Below are positions 27,283-36,668 of a stretch of 64,000 nucleotides of DNA, one piece after another. A program made the position numbers and the translations under genes. Source of the DNA: Cyanosarcina radialis HA8281-LM2 (GTDB lineage Bacteria > Cyanobacteriota > Cyanobacteriia > Cyanobacteriales > CCAP-1448); the NCBI GenBank assembly GCA_019359615.1, contig JAHHHA010000004.1, forward strand, positions 1-64,000. Direction: 5' to 3'. Each line of letters opens with the position of its first letter. The first letter of the stretch is position 1. The notes beneath the pieces are model-generated. The model searched no databases and was not told the origin of the DNA. It worked only from the letters and a program-made list of their open reading frames with translations.

Positions 27283-28534
27283 AGCCATAGCAGCAGAGGA
27301 GCAAAGGAGAATTCTTAACTCAACACTCAACACTCAACACTCAACACTATCCTCGCCTCGGCGGATATTTATCAGCACCGGAGAAGTTTCTGGCGATCTG
27401 CAAGGGGCGATGCTGATTCCCGCTTTGCAGCGCCAAGCTGCGGCTAGGGGATGGGAATTAGAAATCGGGGGCTTAGGAGGCGATCGCATGGTAGCAGCGG
27501 GGGCCAAAATCCTCGGTCATACTACCGCCATCGGCTCGATCGGGTTGCTCGAAGCGTTGCCCTATATCTTGCCTACTTTCCAAATCCAGCGTCAAGCGCG
27601 GCAATATTTGCGGCAATATCCACCAGATTTGGTAGTGCTGATCGACTATATGGGAGGAAATGTCAGAATCGGTAACTTTCTGCGCCGCCAGCTACCGCAA
27701 GTACCGATCGTCTATTACATTGCCCCCCAAGCTTGGGTGTGGTCGCCCGGTCCCAAAAGTGCCATGGAGATCGGCCACGTTACCGACCTGCTGTTGGCGA
27801 TTTTCCCCGAAGAAGCTCGTTACTTTGAAGCCCGCCAAACTAAGTCTATTTGGGTAGGGCATCCCCTGGTAGACCGGATGGTAGAATTTCCCAGCCGAGA
27901 ACAAGCGCGAACCAAGTTAGAAATCGAGCCAGAACAAATCGCTATTGCCCTGCTACCTGCTTCCAGACCGCAAGAGGTTAAATACCTCTTGCCAGTCATT
28001 TTTCAGGGGGCTAGAGCCATTCAGGAGCAAATGCCAGCCGCTCATTTTTGGATTCCCCTATCTCTAGAAAAATACCGTCAGCCGATCGAGGCGGCGATCG
28101 CCACTTATGGTTTGCGAGCCACCTTAGCGAGCGATCGCACCCCAGAGATCTTAGCCGCAGCCGATCTAGCGATCGGCAAATCTGGGACTGTCAACTTAGA
28201 ACTGGCGCTATTAGACGTACCCCAAGTGGCGATCTACCGCGTTCACCCCTTAACTTATTGGGTAGCCCGCACTTTTTTCAATTTTTCTATCCCCTTCATG
28301 TCTCCTGCCAACTTGGTATCGATGCAGCCGATCGTGCCCGAATTATTACAGGAACGAGCCACCCCAGAAAATATCGCCCGCGAAGCTTTAGAACTGCTGC
28401 AAAATCCAGAGAGGCGATCGCAAATCCTCGAACAGTACAAAGAAATGCGCTCTAGTTTGGGAGCAATTGGAGTATGCGATCGGGCCGCCCAAGAAATCCT
28501 CCAAATGCTCGGCGGTAATGCGATCGAGGCTTAG
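27272..28534 (+). CDS. lpxB: Lipid A disaccharide synthase, with repeat-encoded N-terminus
   Basis: Family 19 glycosyltransferase joining UDP-diacylglucosamine and lipid X. Clear motifs are IFISTGEVSGDLQGAML at the true domain start, YYIAPQAWVWSPGP and SGTVNLELAL. The first about 32 residues (LNSTLNTQHSTLSSPRR) come from CAACACT heptamers at 27315-27350, inserted between the start codon and the enzyme domain, in frame. No alternative ATG closer to the domain is visible. Confidence 0.93.
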   Translation: MKNKAIAAEEQRRILNSTLNTQHSTLSSPRRIFISTGEVSGDLQGAMLIPALQRQAAARGWELEIGGLGGDRMVAAGAKILGHTTAIGSIGLLEALPYILPTFQIQRQARQYLRQYPPDLVVLIDYMGGNVRIGNFLRRQLPQVPIVYYIAPQAWVWSPGPKSAMEIGHVTDLLLAIFPEEARYFEARQTKSIWVGHPLVDRMVEFPSREQARTKLEIEPEQIAIALLPASRPQEVKYLLPVIFQGARAIQEQMPAAHFWIPLSLEKYRQPIEAAIATYGLRATLASDRTPEILAAADLAIGKSGTVNLELALLDVPQVAIYRVHPLTYWVARTFFNFSIPFMSPANLVSMQPIVPELLQERATPENIAREALELLQNPERRSQILEQYKEMRSSLGAIGVCDRAAQEILQMLGGNAIEA

Positions 28535-28652
28535 TTTTAGCAACGTAAAAATATAGCAATCTTAAATCAGTTTAGAGAACTACGATTTTGCTAACAATCT
28601 CGAAAAAGATGGGAAATATACTCCTGACAACAAGCTGGAATTAAGACATCAA

Positions 28653-29180
28653 GTGAAGATATTGAAGCGTATTGCAATCCCAGCAGGGGTCATTACGATA
28701 ACCTTGTGGGGTGGCTATAAATACTTAATTTATAGCCACGAGCAGGAGTCAGTAAAACGTCTTCATAATGGGCTTACTTATCGCCGCCTCAAAGCTGAAT
28801 CAATTTCCTGCACATCAGATGAAGTGTTTGACATAAATGTAGATTGTACGTTCAAAATCGATCGAGAGCAATTTTTCAACTCTCTCAAGCAATTTGACTT
28901 AGAGTATATCAAGGTTAATGTATCTTCCGCAGATTTAGAAGAATTAGAGTTCAAAGATCTTAAAACAAATAAAGGGCAAAGCGGACGCGAACTTGGGTAT
29001 AGGATAAACTCCTCGCTAGGCAGCAACAAATTTTGCGAAGATCTACTAATTTCCAAAACTTCTTCAAAGATTGACCTGTATATTTTTATCGTCGATCGTC
29101 AATATGACTCAGAGATATATTACGTCAGTCAAACTGAAACTGGATGTGCGACCATAGTTTACCCTGTGTCTTTCGGCTGA
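28653..29180 (+). CDS. Membrane-anchored protein, paralogue 1 (175 aa)
   Basis: GTG start. One N-terminal hydrophobic segment (IAIPAGVITITLWGGYKYLI) and an extracytoplasmic domain with four spaced cysteines (ISCTS, VDCTF, KFCEDLL, ETGC). It is clearly homologous to the gene at 30282-30800 (shared blocks AGVIT, KAESISC/KAETISC, YYVSQTETGC). The two bracket a nucleotidyltransferase cassette. No known family recognised. Confidence 0.65.
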   Translation: MKILKRIAIPAGVITITLWGGYKYLIYSHEQESVKRLHNGLTYRRLKAESISCTSDEVFDINVDCTFKIDREQFFNSLKQFDLEYIKVNVSSADLEELEFKDLKTNKGQSGRELGYRINSSLGSNKFCEDLLISKTSSKIDLYIFIVDRQYDSEIYYVSQTETGCATIVYPVSFG

Positions 29181-29264
29181 TAAAACCTACTGAAATGACA
29201 ATACGCAATGAAATAATGATGATTTCGCCAGAAAAATAGCACCACGATACCTGAAACTTCTAAC

Positions 29265-29480
29265 ATGGAACCGACACCATACATCGAATGCGGCGGTACA
29301 GAAGAACTAGCCAAAGCTAAGATAGTAGCTAGGCAGAAGCTGCTGGCTATGGAACCGAAAGAAGCTCAAAAATTAGTAGATATGACGTTATATCCCCAAT
29401 ATTGGTCGTGCGATCCAGCAAGTTTTACCTGGTGTGGTTCTTTAGATGTAAGCGACTGCGATGACGAAACTGACTCCTGA
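29265..29480 (+). CDS. Small protein (71 aa) coupled to the nucleotidyltransferase
   Basis: An acidic protein of unknown family (MEPTPYIECGGTEELAKAKI at the start, ending DVSDCDDETDS). Its last 20 bases overlap the start of the nucleotidyltransferase gene, which points to coupled translation. Size and position would suit an antitoxin or regulatory partner, but that is inferred from arrangement only. Confidence 0.55.
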   Translation: MEPTPYIECGGTEELAKAKIVARQKLLAMEPKEAQKLVDMTLYPQYWSCDPASFTWCGSLDVSDCDDETDS

Positions 29481-30285
29481 AGACTTGCTAGACATTTGGC
29501 TGAAGCTTCAAGCCGTTAATTTGGATGTTGTTGTGGTAGGAGGACAAGCGGTAAATTTATGGGCAGTCAAATACAGCGATCGCTGCCCTCAATTGCTAGA
29601 TTTCTTGCCTTTTGCTAGCGAAGATCTGGATTTTTACGGAGGCAGAATAGAAGCCATTACTTGTCGAGACGCATTGGAAGGGGAGGTTAAGTTAAACCAA
29701 GATTTCGATCCCAGTCCAAATTCTGGGGTAGTTATCGCTAAAAGAGAAAACGGAACTTTACGAATTGACTTTCTGGCTTCTGTTTACGGATTAAATGACT
29801 TAGAGATTACCGATAGTGCTATCTCATTTACTGGAGAAAATCGACTAGCTGGAGTTAACATCAAAGTATTAAACCCGCTTCTGTGTTTAGAAGGGAAGCT
29901 CAAGTGTCTGAGAGGATTACCCCAAGGTGGAAGACAGGACTTAAAGCACGTCAAGATAGCAACTTTGTGTGTTAAAGAATTTCTGACGGATATTTGCATC
30001 AATCAAAAGCCTCGCACTGGACTCAAACTAGTCGAACGGGTGCTGGAAAATGCCGTTCGAGAAGATGGATTGAGCGCCTGGTATCGCTACCAGATAGAAG
30101 TAGAATCAGCAATTCCTTTAAAGACTATAGCTAAGCTAATTGACGAAAAATGGGCGAGATTTGCTGAAACTAGACTACCTCAAATTGAAGAACAAATTAG
30201 GCTAAAGCGACAAAAGTATCTAGGTTTAATGCAGCAAATCGAAATCAATCGTCAAAGAAGCGAAAAACCAGGAATGGAAAGGTGA
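29461..30285 (+). CDS. AbiEii/MNT-like nucleotidyltransferase
   Basis: A 274-aa protein with a nucleotidyltransferase fold: VVVVGGQAVNLW (GG loop), SEDLDFYGG (two metal-binding Asp) and the third Asp in LRIDFLASVYG. The C-terminal half is helical and ends in a charged coiled-coil-like region. Proteins of this class include AbiEii/MenT-type toxins that modify tRNA or other targets. It overlaps the small gene upstream by 20 bases and the GTG of the next gene by 4, so four genes form one unit. Confidence 0.7.
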   Translation: MTKLTPEDLLDIWLKLQAVNLDVVVVGGQAVNLWAVKYSDRCPQLLDFLPFASEDLDFYGGRIEAITCRDALEGEVKLNQDFDPSPNSGVVIAKRENGTLRIDFLASVYGLNDLEITDSAISFTGENRLAGVNIKVLNPLLCLEGKLKCLRGLPQGGRQDLKHVKIATLCVKEFLTDICINQKPRTGLKLVERVLENAVREDGLSAWYRYQIEVESAIPLKTIAKLIDEKWARFAETRLPQIEEQIRLKRQKYLGLMQQIEINRQRSEKPGMER

Positions 30286-30800
30286 AAGTACCCAAGTTCA
30301 TTAAGTCTATCGCGATCGCAGCAGGGGTCATTACCGTAACCTTCTGGGGTGGCAGCGAGTTCTTCAGTTATATGAACGAACGGGAGTCAGTCGAACGGGT
30401 TAATTATATATTCGCTCGTTACCAGGTAAAGGCCGAAACAATTTCCTGTAAATCAAATTCTGCGATTGATTCAGAAGTAGATTGTACGTTCAAGATGAAT
30501 CGAGAGCAGTTTTTCAATTTACTTAAGGCAAAGAAGCTTAACCGAGATTATATCAAGATAAATATATCTGCCGAAAATGTAGAAGAATTAAAGTCAAAAA
30601 CTTTTAAGACAGATGACGGAGGTGAATTATATTATAGATTTGGCAACTCATCAAACAACAAATTTTGTGAAGACCTACTAACTCCCAAAACTTCCTCAAA
30701 AGTTGACTTGTACGTTCTTTTTCGAGGTCATTCAGATCTTTATTACGTTAGTCAAACTGAGACAGGATGCATTGCCATCATTCACTTCTTCAAAGATTGA
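30282..30800 (+). CDS. Membrane-anchored protein, paralogue 2 (172 aa)
   Basis: GTG start overlapping the nucleotidyltransferase stop. Same plan as the protein at 28653: one N-terminal membrane helix (AIAAGVITVTFWGGSEFF) and a domain with conserved cysteines (ETISCKS, VDCTFKM, KFCEDLL, ETGC). Duplication of an ancestral gene followed by acquisition of the cassette between the copies would explain the arrangement. Confidence 0.65.
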   Translation: MKVPKFIKSIAIAAGVITVTFWGGSEFFSYMNERESVERVNYIFARYQVKAETISCKSNSAIDSEVDCTFKMNREQFFNLLKAKKLNRDYIKINISAENVEELKSKTFKTDDGGELYYRFGNSSNNKFCEDLLTPKTSSKVDLYVLFRGHSDLYYVSQTETGCIAIIHFFKD

Positions 30801-30879
30801 ATAATTGTTGGCAGGGCGATCGCCCATCATGCTTAAGGTTGGGGCAACCTGGATGAGAGCGATCGTAAATTTATGTATA

Positions 30880-31911
30880 TCAATCTTCAGCAAAGATATA
30901 ACGATGTAACTCGCTCGGATCTGGTTCGGGACTGGTTTCGGCAAATCGAACGGCTTCGTCAATTTCGGCTTGGATTTTTCGATCGATCGCTTTGAGTTCG
31001 TCTTTGTCGGCTAGCTTCTGCTCTACTAGATAAGCGGCAAACTTGGTAATCGGATCGCGGGCTAACCAAAATTCTTTTTCTGATTTAGACCGCAGTTCGT
31101 CTGGATCGGCTAGAGAGTGACCCCGGAAGCGGTAAGTCAGGGCTTCAATTAAAGTGGGACCTTCTCCGGCACGGGCGCGGGCGATCGCTTCTTTGGCTAC
31201 CGTATAAACAGCCATCACGTCCATGCCATCGACCTCGACCCCGTGCAGGCCGAACGCGGCAGCTTTTTGGTAAATTTCGGGAACCGATGTGGCTCGCTCG
31301 TGCGCCATCCCGATCGCCCATTTGTTGTTTTCTACCACGTAGAGGATCGGCAGTTTCCACAATGCTGCCATGTTCAAGCATTCGTAAAACTGACCGTTAT
31401 TGCAAGCGCCATCGCCGAAAAAGCAAGCCGTCACCTGGTCGGCACTTTCGTCTTTTAAAGCTTCGCGGCGATACTTAGATTGAAAAGCTGCCCCAGTAGC
31501 TACCGGGATGCCTTCAGCGACAAAAGCATAGCCCCCCAACAGCTTGTGGGCGGCAGAAAACATATGCATCGAACCGCCTCGACCTTGACTGCAACCAGTA
31601 GCTTTACCGAACAACTCTGCCATCACTTCTTTAGCGGGTACGCCCGCACTGAGGGCGTGAACGTGGTCGCGATAGGTGCTGCAAACGTAATCTTCATCCG
31701 GTCGCATGGCTTTGATGACACCGCTCGACACCGCTTCCTGACCGTTGTACAAGTGGACGAAACCGAACATTTTGCCTCGGTAATACATTTCCGCGCACTT
31801 GTCCTCGAACAAGCGTCCCAAAACCATGTCTTCGTAAAGTTTCAACCCTTCGGCTGGGGAAATCGAGGCGTAATTGGGCTGAAATACAGGTAAAGTTCTC
31901 TCTTGCACCAT
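30880..31911 (-). CDS. pdhA: Pyruvate dehydrogenase E1 component, alpha subunit
   Basis: Thiamine-diphosphate-dependent subunit of the pyruvate dehydrogenase complex. The TPP motif is [20 protein letters not shown] and continues [27 protein letters not shown] and the phosphorylation-loop-like [13 protein letters not shown] are also typical. Length 343 aa is usual for cyanobacterial and plastid forms. pdhB is not adjacent. Confidence 0.95.
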   Translation of the reverse strand: MVQERTLPVFQPNYASISPAEGLKLYEDMVLGRLFEDKCAEMYYRGKMFGFVHLYNGQEAVSSGVIKAMRPDEDYVCSTYRDHVHALSAGVPAKEVMAELFGKATGCSQGRGGSMHMFSAAHKLLGGYAFVAEGIPVATGAAFQSKYRREALKDESADQVTACFFGDGACNNGQFYECLNMAALWKLPILYVVENNKWAIGMAHERATSVPEIYQKAAAFGLHGVEVDGMDVMAVYTVAKEAIARARAGEGPTLIEALTYRFRGHSLADPDELRSKSEKEFWLARDPITKFAAYLVEQKLADKDELKAIDRKIQAEIDEAVRFAETSPEPDPSELHRYIFAED

Positions 31912-32170
31912 GGTTTTGTCTGATTCCTTGCATTAACTACCTAACGATCGTCTTGCTCTCTTTTGTTCCCCGTAAGTAAATATTCCTGAAGAACATGGTT
32001 AGCTTCCGGAGAAACAGGCGAGAAATTGCTAAAATTATTACCACTTTATAGGCTACTTTATTTATTAACCTATGCTAAGGCTCCATTTATACTGTTAGGG
32101 CAACAGCCATCAATGGCAGCACTTGTAAACAGATTATTGTCTAATTACTTGGGGTGTAGCAAGGAAAGTC

Positions 32171-34363
32171 GTGCGGGTTGCGCTAGATTACTATCGAATT
32201 TTAGGATTACCAATTCAGGCTCCTGCCGACCAGGTGCCACAGGCTTATAGCGATCGCTTGCAGCAGTTGCCTCACCCAGAATATTCTGAGGTGGCGGTGG
32301 CGGCGAGAAAACAACTGCTCGACGAAGCCTACACCGTGCTATCGGACCCAGAGCAGCGATCGATCTATGACATTGGCTTTCTCAAACCTAGCGATATCTC
32401 CCCGCTCGAAGCAGGGGCAGAACCTACCGCTACCGAACCTCCAGCGGCAGAAACCAACGTTGAGGCATATAACTCTAGCCTGGAAATTCCCCCGCAACAA
32501 TTCGTCGGCGCTCTGCTAGTCCTGTACGAATTAGGAGAATACGTCCAGGTACTGGAGTTGTGCCAACCTTATCTGACGAGCGATCGCCTCAATGTTGCCT
32601 CAGACAGGGCCGATATTATTTTGACGATCTGCTTGTCTAACCTAGAACTGGGACGAGAACAATGGCAGCAACGTCAATATGAAAATGCTGCTGCTGCCCT
32701 AGAATTAGGTCAAAAGTTATTGCTCAAGGAAGGCTTATTCCCCGACATAGAAGCGGAAATCGCCGCCGATATCGCCAAACTTCGCCCTTATCGAATCTTA
32801 GAATTAATTGCCCTCCCCGAAGAGAACGTGACAGAACGCTTGGCGGGATTGCAACTGCTCAAAGGTATGCTGCAAGATCGTGGCGGCATCGACGGTAAGC
32901 AAAACGATCGCTCTGGGTTGAGTACCGACGATTTTATCCGCTTTATCCAACAATTGCGAGGTTATCTGACCGCTGCCGAGCAGCAAATTTTATTTGAAGC
33001 TGAAGCCAAGCGCCCCTCAGCCGTAGCCGCATTTTTAGCAGTTTATGCCCTAATCGCCCAAGGTTTCAGCCAGCGGCAGACGGGCCTCATCTTGCGGGCC
33101 AAGCAAATTCTTACCCGTTTGGGCAAGCATCAGGACGTTCATCTGGAAAGGGCTGTATGTGCTTTGTTACTAGGTCAAACCGAAGAAGCGATTTCGGCTT
33201 TAGAACTGAGCCAAGATCGGCAAGCAGTCGCTTTCGTCCGCGATCGATCTCAAGGTGCCCCCGACTTATTACCGGGATTGTGCAAGTACAGCGAACAGTG
33301 GTTGCAAACCGAAGTGTTTCCTCACTTCCGAGATTTAGCTAATGAGAAAGTCTCATTGAAAAGCTACTTTGCTGACGAGGGAGTGCAGGCAGAACTAGAA
33401 ACTTTGTCAGCGGCAGAACTCCCAGCTTGGGAACGAGAATTATTAGAACAACATCGGCTGGTATACGCGCCCCCAGCTAGCTCCGAAGACACCAGCGTTG
33501 AGGATGAGAGTTGGGCTATTGAAAGCGGCGATCGATCTTCAGACAAAAATGCCAGATCGGCAGCAGAGAGAGTGCTCCCAGACAGAGAAATAGCAGCAGG
33601 CAGGGTTTCAACTCTAACTCCCACACCTTCGTTTTCGACTCGAACCGCAGAGGAGCGCTCTTTAGGTACGCCCATCCAGCGGCGACGGCGGCGGCGATCG
33701 CGGCAACGGCATCAGCAAGATGGACAAGCATCAAACGGCCGCACTCCATCTTTACTGACTAAGTTCAACAGCCTCCCCAAAACTGGGCGTTGGCTGATTC
33801 TTGGACTGGCTAGCTTAGTAATTGTCCTGCCAGCGATCGGGATTTACTATTGGTGGCACAAAACTCCCAATGGTGTCGCTACTCCCGCTTTAGAAGGAGA
33901 ACAACTAGACATCAGTTTAGATAAGCCTCTATTTCCAACTCCTACCGCCCAAACTCCCAGTCCACCTCCCGAAGATTCATTCGGGGAAGCAACCGCCCAA
34001 GAAGCAATCGAGCAATGGTTGGCAGCCAAAGCTAAAGCTATGGGCAAAGAGCATCAAATCGACGCACTGGAGGCAATTTTAGCCGATCCAGTTCTATCTA
34101 AATGGCAGCAGCGGTCTGAAACGGCAAAGAAAAATAACTCCTACTGGCAGTACAAACACAACGTGAAAATTAAATCGGTGAAGGCAAGCCAAGCTAACCC
34201 CGATCGAGCTACCGTGGAAGCTAGCGTCAATGAAGTTGCAGAGTTATATAAAGGCGATCGAGTCGATCGCAACTCTTCGTATAACGAGCAATTGCTGGTT
34301 AAATACGAACTGGTACGCCAGGATGGAAATTGGCGCATCAGCCAAATTGAGGTAGTCAAATGA
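32171..34363 (+). CDS. zipN: ZipN/Ftn2/ARC6-type cell division protein
   Basis: Cyanobacterial divisome organiser that tethers FtsZ to the membrane. It starts at GTG 32171 with a J-like domain (LDYYRILGLPIQAPADQVPQ, LSDPEQRSIYD), continues with a long helical cytoplasmic region, a basic patch RRRRRRSRQRH, one transmembrane helix (WLILGLASLVIVLPAIGIYY, near residue 545) and a C-terminal periplasmic IMS domain (AQEAIEQWLAAKAKAMG). Length 730 aa matches ARC6 homologues. Confidence 0.93.
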   Translation: MRVALDYYRILGLPIQAPADQVPQAYSDRLQQLPHPEYSEVAVAARKQLLDEAYTVLSDPEQRSIYDIGFLKPSDISPLEAGAEPTATEPPAAETNVEAYNSSLEIPPQQFVGALLVLYELGEYVQVLELCQPYLTSDRLNVASDRADIILTICLSNLELGREQWQQRQYENAAAALELGQKLLLKEGLFPDIEAEIAADIAKLRPYRILELIALPEENVTERLAGLQLLKGMLQDRGGIDGKQNDRSGLSTDDFIRFIQQLRGYLTAAEQQILFEAEAKRPSAVAAFLAVYALIAQGFSQRQTGLILRAKQILTRLGKHQDVHLERAVCALLLGQTEEAISALELSQDRQAVAFVRDRSQGAPDLLPGLCKYSEQWLQTEVFPHFRDLANEKVSLKSYFADEGVQAELETLSAAELPAWERELLEQHRLVYAPPASSEDTSVEDESWAIESGDRSSDKNARSAAERVLPDREIAAGRVSTLTPTPSFSTRTAEERSLGTPIQRRRRRRSRQRHQQDGQASNGRTPSLLTKFNSLPKTGRWLILGLASLVIVLPAIGIYYWWHKTPNGVATPALEGEQLDISLDKPLFPTPTAQTPSPPPEDSFGEATAQEAIEQWLAAKAKAMGKEHQIDALEAILADPVLSKWQQRSETAKKNNSYWQYKHNVKIKSVKASQANPDRATVEASVNEVAELYKGDRVDRNSSYNEQLLVKYELVRQDGNWRISQIEVVK

Positions 34364-34638
34364 ATAGGAGTTTAGAAGTTTAGAAGTTTAGAAGTTTAGG
34401 AGTTTAGAACGTAGAGACGCGATTCCCTTGTCTTTACAGAAGTGCAGTTGTAGGGGCGGGGTTTTGCCATTAGTCTTAGCTACATACCATTAATATTCGT
34501 TCAAACCCGCCCTGCCACACCATCAACCTCAATGGGGTTCTTCGGAAAGTGAGAAGTGTTGAGTGTTGAGTGTTGAGTACATAATGCTCTCCCTCTCTCC
34601 TTCTTTTACCCCTCTCCCCTTTTCTTCTTTCTACTGCG
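34364..34638. repeat. Tandem TTTAGAAG and GTTGAGT repeats
   Basis: The zipN stop is followed by TTTAGAAG/TTTAGGAG octamers (34370-34410), a hairpin repeat near 34450, and GTTGAGT heptamers at 34552-34580. No gene is visible before the M48 start. Confidence 0.65.
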
Positions 34639-36267
34639 ATGAAAATTGCTTGTAATTCACTAGTTTTGACTTTGAGCCTGCTATCTACCTCGACGACAGT
34701 AGCTTTAGCAGCAGAACGCTACTCTTTTAGTCCAAATCGCTCTGAAGAAATTGCCCAAATCGATCGCCCGAAAACCCCAACCTCTCAACCGCCTAGATCG
34801 ACTCCTAAGCCTGCCCCAACTAGCGCCCCCAAACCAACCCCAGCGGATAGTCCAGCAGCTATTCCGGCACAAACTTCAGAACCCGCTCCCGAAGAACTAG
34901 CACGCCAGCAAAAGCTGATCGAAGCAGACAGGCTGTATTTAGGAGGGCAGTTTGCTGCGGCTGAGAAATTATATCGAGAAGCTAAACCTCCTTTTCCTAA
35001 TACCAAATCGACAGTCGATCGACTGCGCCAACCAGTTTATGATGTCGCCCAACTGCCAATTCCAGGGCGAGTATATTGGCGGATCGCCCAACAAGGTTTG
35101 GCTCAGAAATTAGAAACTAAGACCTTGATTCCGTTGAAGATGCTGGTCGAAAAATATCCAGAATTTATTCCTGGAAGTTTGCAATACATTCAATCTTTAA
35201 AAGATTACAAACGCCAGCCAGAAGCGATCGAGGTTTTGGAGCGAGTGACGACGATCGTTCCTGGAGAAGCCGAATTAGCCAAAGTGAGAATTGCCACTTT
35301 GAGAGAATCGGAAAAATGGTTAGACGCATCTCTCGCGGCCCGTCAATTTGCTTTAATTAATCCCAACCATCCAGAGGCAGCAGAATTTACCAAAATTGCC
35401 GACCAAAATATGGAGCGATATCAATTGCATCTGCGGGCTAAAATGCGAGAAAATACCGCTGCTAATTTGTTAACTGGTGTTTTTAATTATGCCGTTACTG
35501 GTAATTTTCTCGGTCTGCTAACGGGAATAGATTCAACTGCATTACTATTGCAAGGAGAATCAGCCGTAGGCGAAAAGGTATCCGAGCGACTCCTAACCCG
35601 GCTCCAATTGGTAGAAGACGAACAAGTGCTAAATTACGTGCGAGAAATCGGCAATAAATTGGCAGCAGTAGCAGGGCGTAAAGATTTTAAATACGAATTT
35701 TATGTAGTCAAAGATGAAAACCTCAATGCCTTTGCTTTGCCTGGAGGGAAAGTATATATCAATGCTGGGGCAATTCTTTACACCAATTCCGAGGCCGAAT
35801 TAGCTGGTTTGCTAGCTCACGAGTTAGCCCATGCAGTGTTGTCTCACGGATTTCAATTGGCGACTCAAGGCAATTTAACCTCTAACTTGGCGCAATTTAT
35901 TCCTTATGGAGGTACGGTTGCCGATCTGATCGTACTCAAATACAGCCGCGACATGGAGCGTCAGGCAGATATTTTAGGAACGAGGCTATTGGCTACTACT
36001 GGTTATGCGGCTGATGGAATGTGGAATCTGACCGTAACCCTGGAAAAACAAGAACGCGAACGCCCTGGTTTTGTTTGGCTATCATCTCACCCTGTTACTG
36101 ACGAGCGGGTGGAATACATTCAAAATTTAATCGAGCGTAACGGCTACAACCGTTATGCCTATGAAGGGGTAGAACGACACCAACAAATTAAAGCGAGGTT
36201 AAAGCAATTGCTAGAGCAAGAAAAACTCCGCCAGGAAAGGCAAGAGCAGGAGGAAAGGCAAAAGTAG
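34639..36267 (+). CDS. Secreted M48-family zinc metalloprotease
   Basis: A signal peptide (NSLVLTLSLLSTSTTVALAA) is followed by a Pro/Ser/Thr-rich linker (about residues 40-85), a helical TPR-like middle and a peptidase domain with HELAH (zinc ligands and catalytic Glu) near residue 395 and MERQADILGTRLLA supplying the third ligand. The end is a Glu/Arg/Gln coiled coil. It probably acts in the periplasm on misfolded or outer-membrane proteins, similar to BepA/LoiP. Confidence 0.9.
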   Translation: MKIACNSLVLTLSLLSTSTTVALAAERYSFSPNRSEEIAQIDRPKTPTSQPPRSTPKPAPTSAPKPTPADSPAAIPAQTSEPAPEELARQQKLIEADRLYLGGQFAAAEKLYREAKPPFPNTKSTVDRLRQPVYDVAQLPIPGRVYWRIAQQGLAQKLETKTLIPLKMLVEKYPEFIPGSLQYIQSLKDYKRQPEAIEVLERVTTIVPGEAELAKVRIATLRESEKWLDASLAARQFALINPNHPEAAEFTKIADQNMERYQLHLRAKMRENTAANLLTGVFNYAVTGNFLGLLTGIDSTALLLQGESAVGEKVSERLLTRLQLVEDEQVLNYVREIGNKLAAVAGRKDFKYEFYVVKDENLNAFALPGGKVYINAGAILYTNSEAELAGLLAHELAHAVLSHGFQLATQGNLTSNLAQFIPYGGTVADLIVLKYSRDMERQADILGTRLLATTGYAADGMWNLTVTLEKQERERPGFVWLSSHPVTDERVEYIQNLIERNGYNRYAYEGVERHQQIKARLKQLLEQEKLRQERQEQEERQK

Positions 36268-36297
36268 AGATAAAAGGTATAGCAATTATCGGTTTAA

Positions 36298-36668
36298 AGA
36301 TTGACATTGTAGATCCCCCTAAATCCCCCTTAAAAAGGGGGACTTTGAGTTTCCCCCCCCCTTCAAAAGGGTGTTATACCATTTTGCTAAATATCTGCCA
36401 CGCATAAATTCCTCGTAGGGGCGCAAAGCATTCATTGGTGTCAACTTAAGGCTAGAGCCATTGCTGGTCCTCGATCTTCAGCGCCAACCGCCAAGGGTTC
36501 AAAACCCTTGGCTAATAGCACAAGTCCACTTCAGTGGACTAAATTTACCAGTATTCAGTCCTCTTTAGAGGACTTTACCTGTGAGGCAGGGGTTTTCAAC
36601 CCCTGACGGGTAAAGCTTTTGACCGTTAAGTTGACGCACATGCAAAGCATTGCGTCCCTACCCAGGAT
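36298..36668. repeat. Cluster of hairpin repeats downstream of the protease
   Basis: Gene-free. It contains a GATCCCCCTAAATCCCCCTT / AAGGGGG hairpin (36310-36350, relative of one at 53652-53730), CCAAGGGTTCAAAACCCTTGG (36490-36510), AGTCCACTTCAGTGGACT, AGTCCTCTTTAGAGGACT, and halves of the GGGGCGCAAAGCATT repeat at both ends. Confidence 0.7.
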
